From assembly GCA_027490305.1 (NCBI GenBank), contig JAIXYI010000049.1:1-64000 (forward strand): DNA of 64,000 nt. Direction: 5' to 3'. Numbering within the stretch: position 1 is the first letter of the stretch; each line of letters begins with the position of its first letter. Under the pieces are notes generated by a model that saw only the letters and a list, made by a program, of their open reading frames with translations, was not told the origin of the DNA and did not search any database. Of this stretch, positions 44,036 to 55,600 are shown one piece after another. The position numbers were made by a program, and so were the translations under genes. Source of the DNA: Flavobacteriaceae bacterium. GTDB taxonomy: Bacteria > Bacteroidota > Bacteroidia > Flavobacteriales > Flavobacteriaceae.

Positions 44036-45955
44036 ATGAAGCCACTTTTACCCCTATGGATGGTGCTGCTGTTTTTTTCCTTTATAGAAAACAGCAGGGC
44101 GCAATCTTCCCACATCGACAGTATCAAGCGAACAATTGTCGCCTATGACCGTCAGAAGGCCCGTAGCGGATCGTCTGGCTTAACACTAAAGGATTCAGCC
44201 AAGGTGAAGCTGCTCTACCGGGTGGCGGCCGATGGGTTGTTCGAGCAGCCCGATACCGCGGCGGTGTATGCCCGTAAAGTCGTCGATCTTGCCAAAGCCA
44301 TCGGTTTTACAAAGGGCGAAGGCTGGGGATACGGTAAGCTGGCAACGGTCGCCCAACTCAAAGGCGACGTCAAACAGGCCACGATGTGGTACCAAAAGGC
44401 CATAGACATCGGCCTGAAAGTAGACGATAAAAGGGAGTTGGGAGAGAACTACGCGAACCTTAGCGTACTCTACGCCAATTCAAACAATTATATCGATGCG
44501 ATCAAGGTGGCCCAAAAGGCGCTGTCAATCGCGAAAGCCCTTAAGGATCCCCAAACCGAGGCATCGGTTTACAATAATATCGGGTTGTTCTGCGACCGGA
44601 AAGGAGACGCGCGCGAGGCCATCTACTACTACCGCAAATGCCTGCAGTTATCAACGCAACTGAAGGATGACCGATTGGGGTCGACCGTAAACACGAATAT
44701 CGGACGAAAATTACTCTCGTTGAACAAGATCGCGGAAGCCAAAGCCTACATCAAAAAAGGACGGGAGTTAGGCGAGCGCGGTCCACACATCCAGGCGTTG
44801 GCCCACAATTATGAAACGGAAGGGCTGCTATTGGAGCAGGAGGGGAATTTCAAAGGCGCTCTTGACACCCAATTAAAGGCACTCGATTTCTGGAAGCAAG
44901 TCGGTGATCCTCGTGCCATCTGCCATTCGATGCTCTATGTGGGGCAGGCCTATACGCGAAACAAACAGCCGGCCCAAGCGGCACCCTATTTTCAGGAAGG
45001 GTTGGCCATGGCGCAGCAAGGTGGCGACTACGAACTCATCGGACAGGGACACCTGGGTCTGTCGGACGTATACGCGGCCAAAGGCGATTACCGTCAGGCA
45101 TTTGAAAACTTCAAACTGTATAAACAGGCCAATGATTCGGTCTTCAATACGGAAAAGGAAATGGCATTCAACAACCTGCGTATCCGCTATGACGTCAGGG
45201 CAGTGCAAGACTCGATTAAGGGCGTGCAACAACAACGGGATTTTCAAGACCGGCGACGGAAAACAATGAATAACTTTATTTTTATTCTGTTGGGACTGGC
45301 GGTAGTCTTTCTGGTCGTGCTGGTGGTGCAACGGAACAAAATTGCCCGTATTCGCCGTCAACAGGCACTTGAAGAAGAACGTAACCGGATGCGACGCGAT
45401 CTTCACGACAACCTCGGGGCGCAATTGTCGACCGTGCGCATGTACCTTAACAGCTTCCGGAATAAAAGCCAGTTCGACGATAAGAATGTGTCAGACACCG
45501 TCGGGCTCCTTGATGATTCGATTGCCGAATTGCGCCGGATTATGAGCGATGAAACGACCTCGGTCTTATCAGAAAAAGGACTCATTGCCGCGACCGAAAT
45601 GCTCGTGAGCAAGATGGGGCGGCTTCAGGGTGTGACGTTCTCGTTAAGTCATCACGGACTCGACGCCCGGGTGTCCCAACAGGTCGAACATGAAATGTTC
45701 CGCATCCTGCAGGAATTGGTCAACAATACCCTGAAATATGCCGGTGCCCAGCAAATCGCCATCGAGTTCATTCGCCGTGATGGTAAGCTAATCCTGATGT
45801 ATGAGGATGACGGAAGTGGGTTCGATTTGGCGACGGTGCGGCGAGGTAACGGGCTTCATAATATTGAGTTTCGCGCGAATGCCATGAACGGGTCCGCCAC
45901 GTTTGAATCGTCGCCCGGAGAAGGTTCCCACACGATAGTTGAAATACCATGTTAA
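44036..45955 (+). CDS. TPR-containing sensor histidine kinase (HisKA_3)
   Basis: Signal peptide, TPRs (ANLSVLYANSNNYIDAIKVAQKAL), TM, RRDLHDNLGAQLSTVRMYL, HATPase. Confidence 0.92.
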   Translation: MKPLLPLWMVLLFFSFIENSRAQSSHIDSIKRTIVAYDRQKARSGSSGLTLKDSAKVKLLYRVAADGLFEQPDTAAVYARKVVDLAKAIGFTKGEGWGYGKLATVAQLKGDVKQATMWYQKAIDIGLKVDDKRELGENYANLSVLYANSNNYIDAIKVAQKALSIAKALKDPQTEASVYNNIGLFCDRKGDAREAIYYYRKCLQLSTQLKDDRLGSTVNTNIGRKLLSLNKIAEAKAYIKKGRELGERGPHIQALAHNYETEGLLLEQEGNFKGALDTQLKALDFWKQVGDPRAICHSMLYVGQAYTRNKQPAQAAPYFQEGLAMAQQGGDYELIGQGHLGLSDVYAAKGDYRQAFENFKLYKQANDSVFNTEKEMAFNNLRIRYDVRAVQDSIKGVQQQRDFQDRRRKTMNNFIFILLGLAVVFLVVLVVQRNKIARIRRQQALEEERNRMRRDLHDNLGAQLSTVRMYLNSFRNKSQFDDKNVSDTVGLLDDSIAELRRIMSDETTSVLSEKGLIAATEMLVSKMGRLQGVTFSLSHHGLDARVSQQVEHEMFRILQELVNNTLKYAGAQQIAIEFIRRDGKLILMYEDDGSGFDLATVRRGNGLHNIEFRANAMNGSATFESSPGEGSHTIVEIPC

Positions 45956-46611
45956 CATCGAAACGCTATAAAGTATTGATTGCGGACGACCACCAGTTGT
46001 TTATCCAGGGACTGAAACTGATCTTAAAGGAAGAGTTGGATATCGTTGAGGTCGATCATGCGCTCGACGGGAGGGAAGCGATCGAGAAGGTCCGCCGTAA
46101 CAACTATGATGTCGTATTGCTTGATGTGAACATGCCCGTTATCGACGGAGTGGAAGCGGCCGCCGAGATACGACGGCATTCATCGACGATAAAGGTGCTG
46201 GTCGTCAGTATGTTTTCGGATATGGACACCGCCGGTCGGATTCTTGAGGCCGGAGCAGACGGCTTCCTGATTAAGAATGCCGATGCGTCGGAGTTCCGGC
46301 AGGCGTTCGACGCGGTCTTCCGGGATGAGATTTACCTCTCGCCCGGTGTTTCTGATTTGTTCACCCGCGACCGCAATGGCAAGATCATCGTCAGAAGCGA
46401 ATTCGTCCAGTTTACCAAAAGCCTGGTGAGTAAGCGCGAGAAAGCCATCCTAAAGATGATTGCCGAAGGCCATACCAGTCATTTCATCGCAGAAGCCCTG
46501 CATCTTTCGGCTAAGACGGTCGATACGCATCGCAATAATATGCTGGCCAAACTCGGCCTGCCCAATAGCGCTGCCCTGGTGCGTTTTGCAATCGAAAACA
46601 AGCTGATTTGA
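45949..46611 (+). CDS. LuxR-type response regulator
   Basis: VLIADDHQLFIQGLKLILKE receiver; HTH HFIAEALHLSAKTVDTHRNNMLAKLGL; overlaps the kinase stop. Confidence 0.93.
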   Translation: MLTSKRYKVLIADDHQLFIQGLKLILKEELDIVEVDHALDGREAIEKVRRNNYDVVLLDVNMPVIDGVEAAAEIRRHSSTIKVLVVSMFSDMDTAGRILEAGADGFLIKNADASEFRQAFDAVFRDEIYLSPGVSDLFTRDRNGKIIVRSEFVQFTKSLVSKREKAILKMIAEGHTSHFIAEALHLSAKTVDTHRNNMLAKLGLPNSAALVRFAIENKLI

Positions 46612-46623
46612 TTAGCTGGTTTT

Positions 46624-46678
46624 CCTGAAATTACAGGAATTTATGTATTTCCTGCGCCCGCCCGATGCCGTACGTTTA
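46624..46678 (+). promoter_or_regulatory. putative promoter/operator of giant gene 1
   Basis: CCTG-AAATTA-CAGG inverted repeat, TATTTCC-N18-TACGTTTA, also present at 56543-56598. Confidence 0.5.
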
Positions 46679-46697
46679 CATTCTAAAATACGGCGAA

Positions 46698-49600
46698 ATG
46701 AACATCTTTTACGCTTTCGACCCTAAAAAGAAATGGTTGTGTTGGATCATGGCCGTGTTCTTCTCTGGATCGGTTCCGGTCTTCGCACAGACCAACAGCA
46801 TCACCGAGAGTTACGCGTTCCTGCGCGTCAACGGTAGCAACCTCACCCTCGACATGCAGGCAACCACAAGTTTGCAGGACCTGAATGGCCTCAACCTGGG
46901 CACTTTTGCCATCGGTACCCATTCGCTGGTCGTGCGTGGCGGACAACAACGTACCTCCAAATGTTCGGGGGGAACCGTCACCGCCAGCCGCTTTCTTTGG
47001 CGGGTATGGGCAACCGCATCCGGTCCCTCGGGCGCTTTCACGACCATCGACCTCACGACGGTTATCGATGAGCCGGGTGGATGCGGGGGCAACCAGTCAT
47101 GGCAAAGCACCAGCGGTACCTACGACCTGATCGGCAATTTGATGCCCGGAAATTATACGTTGGAAGCCTATACAGCAGCAGACGGAAGTCCGTCGAATCT
47201 CATCGCCAACAACGGAGGAGCGAATTACAGGGCCACTTTCACGGTGGCCGTCGATTCGTCAAAACCCGTTTTGGTTACTTCGTCTTCTGCCAGCAATCCT
47301 TTGATACGGGCGGTGCCGAACCTGGGTACTGCCTTCTTACTCGTCAATCAACGCTCCGTCACTGACGCGATTACGATTTATATTGCCGGTAATACGACCG
47401 AATCTTCCGTCGCCCGGCTGTACGGCAGCACCGCCAGCGCCGGAGACTATACATCGGTCAGCATCAGACCCTATGGAGGCGCAGCGCGTACGGTTGCCGG
47501 AAACATTGCCGGACAGATGATTGTGCTGGATGGTGCCGACTTTGTCACCTTTGACGGCCTCAACACCGACGGTAATTCGTTGACCCTTAGGAACAGCAGT
47601 ACGTCGTTCTTACCCGGCACCAGTACGTTGGAATTCGTCAATGACGCCCGCTGGAATACGATCGCGAATTGCAACATCAGCGGCTCGTCTACCACTGCCC
47701 TCACACTTCCGGGCGGCACGATCTGTTTCGGAGCGGGAACGTCATCCGGAAACTCGAACAACACCATATCTAATTGCAACATTGGTCCAGCCGTAAGCGT
47801 TCTTCCCACCAAGGCCATATACGGAGGTGGTAGCGGAATTTCGAACGCCTACGTTACGCTTACCAACAATAACATCTTCAATTTCTTCAGTGCGTCTTCT
47901 GATAGTTCGGGAATTTATGTAGCGGGCGGATGCGATCTCTGGACGATTGAGAACAACCGTTTTTACCAAAGCGTCGCGCGTACCTTTTCCGGCAATGCCC
48001 TGAACTGCGCGATCAACATTGCCGGCAACACCTCCGGCATCAGCGGTTTCAACATTACCGGCAACATTATCGGATATGCCAATGCAAGCCAGAGCGGTAC
48101 CTACACATTAAGCGGGGGAGCAGGCCGCTTTATGGGCATTTTTTGCAACACGGTGGTAACGCCCCTTTATCCTTCTTCCATCACATCAAATACCATTGCG
48201 AAGGTCAGCCTCACCGGCGTAACGTCATCCGGTACGGGCAACGCTACCCCTTTCGCGGGAATTGTTACGGGTGCCGGAAAAATCAGCGTGAATGCCAACA
48301 TGGTGGGGTCAATGCTTGCGGGATCCCTCACGTTCGCAACGACCAACCCATCAGATACCGAAATATATGGTATTTGCGCGCTGGCGTATGAAGATTTCAC
48401 CTCGAACGCCAACCAGGTCGGAGGCATTACCGCGTCGAACAGCGCTGTGGGCCAGCGGTTCGGACTCAGGGGGATCAGTTGTTTTCAAATAGGAGGTTCC
48501 GTTTTCTGGTCGGCTTCGGCTAACGTTATAGGTGGCACTACGGCAAATTCGCTGCAGAACAATTCGCTTTCGGATATGGCGTATGTGCACGGGATGAGCG
48601 CCCTTACACCAACGGCCACCCTGACCGACAACACCATCCGGAACCTCACCGGAGCAGGCGGTATACAAATCGGTGCGTTTACCTCAGTGGCAGGGATCTA
48701 TTGTGAAAATGCCCTGAACCAAATCGTATCCCGCAATACCATTTTTGCGCTTACCAATACCAATACGACGAAAGCGACACCTATATCTGGTATACAATTC
48801 AGTGGAAACAGCGGAAATATCATAGACCGTAATTTCATCTACCGGTTGAAGGCAGCTTCTGAATCGGCCAACGTCACCGGGATCTTCGTGACCCAGGGCT
48901 CGAACACCTTTCGAAACAACATAGTGTCGCTGGGCGTCGGTATTTCCACTTCCATGATTTTTGTGGGCATCAATGAATATGGAGGCAATAACAATTTCTA
49001 CCACAACACGATTTACATTGGCGGTACGGCCACATCGGGCACCTCGCAGAGTTTCTGTTTGACGTCTACGTTGGGTTCAGGGACCCATGATGTCCGGAAC
49101 AATATTTTCAGCAATGTCAGGACGACAACCGGCTTTTCTGGCCTGCATTCGGGCGTGATCATCCCCGGAAGTGCACCCAACCCGCCCGGTTACACGCTCG
49201 ATTACAACCTCTACTTCGTGGCAGTCGGCAATTTCGTGGGAATCCGCGGAACGGTGGCAGGGATCGATCTGGGTACCTGGCAAGCACAGAGCGGACAAGA
49301 GTCTCATGGCAATTTGAGTAACCCACAGTTCGTTGCGCCCACAGCCACCGTTCCCAACCTGCATGTCAAGAACACCGCAGCGACGCGCATTGAAAGCAGG
49401 GGTATACCACTGGCGGGCATTACCGACGATTTCGACGGCGAAATCCGTTCGACCCTTACTCCGGTTGACATCGGTGCGGATGCGGGCGTTTTTATAGCGG
49501 TGGATACGACGGCACCCGTTATCACCTATACGCCTTTCCCGTATGGAACCGTCGGCGGAACCCGTACGGTAAGCGGAATCACCATCACCGACGATGTCAC

Positions 49601-52600
49601 TGGAGTAGCGACGGCTTCTGGGTCGCGGCCGAGGTTATACTATAAAAAATCCACCGATCCGAATACCGCATCGGGTTGGAAGTATGTGGAAGCGGCTGAC
49701 GGTTCTTCCTACGATTTTACGATCAATTATAGCTTACTCGCATCGGGCGGTGTGTCTGGCGGCGACGTCATACAATACTTTGTAGTGGCACAGGATAAGC
49801 AGTCGACGCCCAATGTAAGCATCAGTGGCGGTACCTGGGCGGTGGCGTCATCCAGCGTGAATCTGGGCACGGCGCAATTTCCGATAGGCGGAACCCTCAA
49901 CTCCTATGTCATCAAGGATTTCATCACCGGCAACAAGACGGTGTGTCCGTCGGGCTGCGACTTTTCGAGCCTTACGAACGAAGGGGGTGCCTTCGTTAAA
50001 ATCAATGCGTCGGAGATGGCGGGTTCCGTGCAGCTACTGATTACGGGCAACCTTACGGCTGAAACGGGCACGCATGCGCTTGACGAATTCATCGGCGGTA
50101 CGGCCGGGACCTACCGCGTGGTCATCAAGCCTTCCGGTGCCGCCCGCACCATTTCCGGCAATTACGCTGGGGGACTTATCCGCCTGAACGGGGCAGATCG
50201 CGTCACAATCGATGGCTCGCTTTCCTCGACGACCAATTCTGTCTGTCCGCCCAGCCGTGCCACGCGCGATCTGGTCATCGAGAACACCTCGACTTCGGCT
50301 TTCGCATCCGTCATCCGCTTACAAAACACCACGTCGTCAGGAGGCGCTTCCAATAACATCATTCGAAACTGCCGGATCATGGGGGTTGCGGGCACTACGC
50401 CTTACGGCATCCTTTGTGCGTCGAATACCGCCTCTTTACTCGGGAGCGACCATGACAACAACAGTTTCATCAACAATGAGATCAGCCGCGTGAAGGTGGG
50501 CATCAGCACCGGAGGCGCCAGTCTCGCCAATAAGAATACCGGCACCGTAATCAGTCTGAATAAAATGGATGCCGCCGCACCGGATAACCTTACTACGGCC
50601 GGAATTATCGTGCTGTATGACGAGGGCGCCGTCATCAGCGGGAACACGATCGGGCACGTACAGCGTGTTTCGGGCTCCAAAGCGGTAGGTATCTCGTTAG
50701 GTATGCCAGAGGTAGCAAACAATTACCTCTCAACCGGCTATCAGGAAGTTACCGGCGCTACCGTAAGCAATAACCTGATCTACGACATCGAACATACCGG
50801 TGGCTGGGACGCCTATGGCATCGTCATTGGCGCTATTTCCGAATCGGGTACCAATCCCAACAAAGTCTGGAATAACTCGATATCAGGAATCCGTTCGAAG
50901 GCTACGCCGCAATCGGCCACTTTTGGGATTTATGTCGGGGCTAACCTGGGCGCCACCCAAATCTATCACAATGCCATTTCGCTTTTCGGTACCACATCCG
51001 ACAGCACGAACTCATACGGCATTTTCGTCGACAACGCGGACCCTACAGTGGATATCCGCAATAACATCATCGTAAACAAAGGGACGGCGCTTTCGTCAGG
51101 TAAGCAATATGGTATTTCGTTCACTTCGGGCACTTTCACCAACGTCACATCGAATAACAACGACATCTTCGTTACGGCAGACGGTAACCACTTCGCAATC
51201 GGAACCGGGTCTGCGACCACCCCAACCGGTGCCTCGCTTTCGTCCTGGACGACCGCTACCGGAAAAGACGCCGCATCAGTAAGCGTCGATCCGAGTTTCA
51301 CATCAGACGATGACCTCCGCCTGCTGGCTGTGGGCGCCAATAACGCGCTCGTCAATGCAGGGGCCAATTTATCGGCGACCCTGGCAACCGATATGGATTG
51401 TGCAACCCGCGACACGACACCGACATTGGGTTGTAAACAACTTACGTCGATCCCGATCTGCTCGGGCTCGAACGGAGGCACTGCAACGGCTGTCGCGCCC
51501 AGCCTGTGCAATTCGAGCGGGCAGACGACGATTACGGCTACCGGGTTTTCAACCGGAAGTAATACCTTATACCAATGGCAGTATGCCACGACAGCCGCCT
51601 TCACCTCTCCGGTGAACGTCGGCACGGCTTCTACGTCATATGCAGACCTTTCCACCGGTACGATTACCGCGACGCGCTATTACCGTCTGGCGGTTACGTG
51701 TCCGTCCACATCCCAAACCGGCTATTCTACCATTGCCACTGTGTTGGTGAATGCGCCTGTGGTCGTGTCGGTTACGCCTTCCACACTTTCGACCTGTGTG
51801 GGCGGATCCGTGACCCTGACAGCTTCCGGCGCAACGACCTACTCATGGAGTCCTTCGACCGGACTCAGCGCCACTACAGGCGCCACCGTAACGGCCAGTC
51901 CGACCGTGACGACCACCTATACGGTAACAGGCAATACCAACGGATGTACGGCCACCACGACTGTCACCGTCACCGTGGTTCCGGTGGTGTCGAGTCCGGT
52001 GGTGTCGTCAAACTCGCCGATCTGTAGCGGCAGTAGCCTGAACCTGACGGCCAATCCGGTATACCTACAAGGCTATGACCTCACGGCAATGAGCGGACAG
52101 CCATACACCAGCCTGACGGCGAGCAATGCCACCGCCGTGACGCTTACATCCGGCATGGGTACCATCAGCATCCCGTCTTTCCGGTTCAACAATGTGGCCT
52201 ATACACAGGCCCGGGTGTCTGAAACGGGGGTACTGGTTTTCGGAACGAATACGGGTACCGTGAATTCGGGCAATAGTTCGTTACCGGCAACCGTAATCAG
52301 CGGCACGGGGAATTCCCAGGCGGCCATCTGCGCACATTGGGATCTCAACGTGTCCAACGTCTATTCCAAGATTTACACCAGAACCGTGGGTGACGAGTTC
52401 ATCATCGCATGGAATAGTTACAACGGTGTCGGTATCAACTTCGAAATCAAGCTAAATACGGTTACGGGTGCCATCCATTTGGTCTATTCCGGAGCGATGA
52501 ACTGGGGAGAAAGCGCGACCATTGGGTTAAACTACGGCACCACGTCAGGGCTACAGTACTCGTATAACACCACAACGTCCCTGAACGGCCAAAGTCTCAC

Positions 52601-55600
52601 TTTTACACCCCGACAACCCACGTATAGCTGGAGTGGGCCCAATGGCTTTACCGCCAACACGCTGAACCCCGTAGTAACGGCGGCGCCTACCTCGGCAGGA
52701 GGCACTTATGTGTTGACGGCTACCGACCCGGGCTCAGGCTGCTCAGCTTCTTCGAGCGTGACGGTGGTGGTGAAGCCAACGCCTGAAATCACGATTTCCC
52801 CGTCCGGGCCCTACTGCGGTAGTGGCGCTACAACCCTAACAGCGTCGGGTGCGACCACCTATACGTGGAGTCCGGCCACGGGTCTTACTACCACGACCGG
52901 CCCAACCGTAACCGCCAACCCTTCAGTAGCTACGGTCTATACTGTGACGGGCACTACCGATGGTTGTTCCGCGTCCCGCTCGTTTACGGTATTTCCGGGC
53001 GTCAGCACCGTGGCGTCGTCGAATTCACCGCGGTGTTCAGGTGATACGTTACAACTGACCACCCCAACGGTGACCGCAGCGAATTATATCGTAGACGGAT
53101 TCAGCAATGTTTCCTTCGTCGACATCAGCGCCACGGGAACGGACGTTCCGGGCACATTGGGAGGCGATTCCAACCACAATATCAACTTTCCTAATTTCGT
53201 CTACAACGGGGTAACCTATAACACGGCGCGCGTCGGCAACGATGGCGTGGTGGTGTTGGGAACGAACACGGGTTCCATCGTTTACAGTAACTCGGCACTT
53301 CCACAGGGAATCGGCAGTTCCTCCAGCGCATCGACTGGGTTGATTACGACGACGGGCAATTCACTCGCCGCTATTTGTGCCTATTGGGACGATCTCGACA
53401 TGGTAGCGGGGGTTACGTCGTTGAAAACACAGACGGTAGGCGATACATTTATTATCCAGTGGACGGATGAAAGGAGATACGGCTCGACTACCAACGGCAC
53501 CATTACGTTCCAGGTACAACTGGAACTGAGCACAGGCAAAATCCACATCGTCTACCGCGACGTAACGTTCAACGACGGATCCGGCAAGGGAGGCAGCGCA
53601 ACAGTGGGACTCAATTTCAGTGCGACATCGGCTTTACTTTTTTCCCATAATACGACCGCCGTGGCGGACGGGCAAAGCCTTTCCTTCCTACCGAATACCG
53701 TCACATACGCCTGGACAGGCCCTAACGGTTTTACGTCAACCGACCAGAATCCGGTTATAGCGAGTGCCACGTTAGCCAATTCCGGAAGTTATACCGTGAC
53801 AGTTAACAATTCCGCGACGGGCTGTTTCGGAACGGCTACGATTCCTGTAGTGGTCTCATTGACACCCCAGGGCGGCACGCTTTCGGGCGGAGGCGGCATG
53901 TGTTTCGGCGCGCATGCGAGTGTGCTGACGCTTACGGGGTACACAGGCACTATCGTTCGCTGGGAGAAATCAGAGACGCCCTATGCCGAATGGACGGAGG
54001 TAGCGAATACGTCGCCCACACTGGATCCGGGTATTTTGTATAATGAGACAAAATACCGCGCTGTAGTGCAGGCGGGATGCGGCACGGTCTATTCCGACGA
54101 AAGTGGGTTTACGTTCGCCACCACTACCTGGAACGGTTCGGGTTGGACAAACGGCTTCCCCGATGGAGGAAAAAGCGTGTTCTTCTCGGCTGATTTTACG
54201 GCCACTTCGGATATTGCCGCCTGTGAAGTATTCATTGACTCGAATGCGAAGGTGGTGTTTCCGGCCACGGAACCTGCCTCGTCCGAATCGGTTGGCTCTG
54301 GCTTCGACCTGACGGCAAACGGCGTGGTGCTGGTGGCATTCGGATCGCTGTTGTTCGAGCAGGGAAGTAACCTGATTCAAAAGGATTATACCGGTCCGAA
54401 TTCGGGAAATATCAAGATGAAGACCAATGTGAAGTTGTGGCGGCAAGACTATGTATATTGGGGCTCGCCCGTTGACCAGGATCCGTTCGCGATGGAGTTC
54501 AATGCTGAGGGAATGCCCGAGCCGGTAACAATCGGGCAGACGCTGCGCTCGTTTTCACCGGCCACGCTGTCGCAGCGGTTTTACACGTTCGACCCGGTAA
54601 CGAATGCCTTCGTTTCGCAATTTGGACCCAGTGAAGCCATCGGGGTCCAGAATCCGGCCACCTATACGTTTGAAAACGGCAAAGGGTATATGGTGCGTGC
54701 CCCGAATACCTTCCCGAACCCGCCGGCCTCACCGGTAGGGGCCTATCCGGTGACACAGTTCAGCAGCCAGTTCGTCGGTGTGCCGCATAACGGAACGATA
54801 ACGGTGCCGACGACCAACGGACTGAGTAATGCCCATTTGTTGTCAAACCCCTATCCATCACCCATACAGGTTTTGGGGCCTGATGGTTTCCTTGCCCTTA
54901 ACCCGGGAACAATTTATCTCTGGACACACCATGATCAGTTGCCTGCCAGCAGTAACTACGCTATGTGCAATAGTTTTGGTAGTACGGCTGCGTATCGCGG
55001 CGGTGTGGTTCCGAATGGAACGATCCAGGTGGGGCAAGGTTTCATCTTCCAAAACGAGACGGGCCTTCCGGAAGTGACGTTCAACAACGCCATGCGTACC
55101 GGTAACAATGAAGGGCAGTTTTTCCGGAAAACCAACACTGCCAGCCGTATCTGGCTGAACATCGACAACGGATCCATAAGAGGTAACCAGATGATGGTCG
55201 GTTATTCGGATGCGGCGACCACCGATGTTGACGCAGGGCTTGACGGTCTCCTGATGCCAAACGGCACGTGTATTTCGTCACTTATTGGCACGAGTCGCTA
55301 TGGTATCCAGGCGCGACCGGCTTTCACTGTGAACGATATCGTGCCGATGGGATTGCGGGTGGTGACATCGGGTAGCCATACCATTTCCCTCGATCATGCG
55401 GATGGAATTTTCCAGCAGGAACAGGATATCTTCCTAAAAGACAACCAAACCGGAGTCGTTACCAACCTCAAACAATCGGACTATCGATTCACCTCGAACG
55501 CCGGTGATTTTGACGGACGGTTCCAGTTGCAATTTGTAGACCTGCCGCCTCAGGCCCGCATTACTACGGCACTTGACGTAGTAGCGTACGTAGACCCAAC

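Noticed and set aside
50966-51655. 229-aa antisense ORF, with a 245-aa counterpart at 60824-61561
   Set aside because: Shadow ORFs opposite paralogous coding sequence; their similarity follows from the sense-strand conversion tract.
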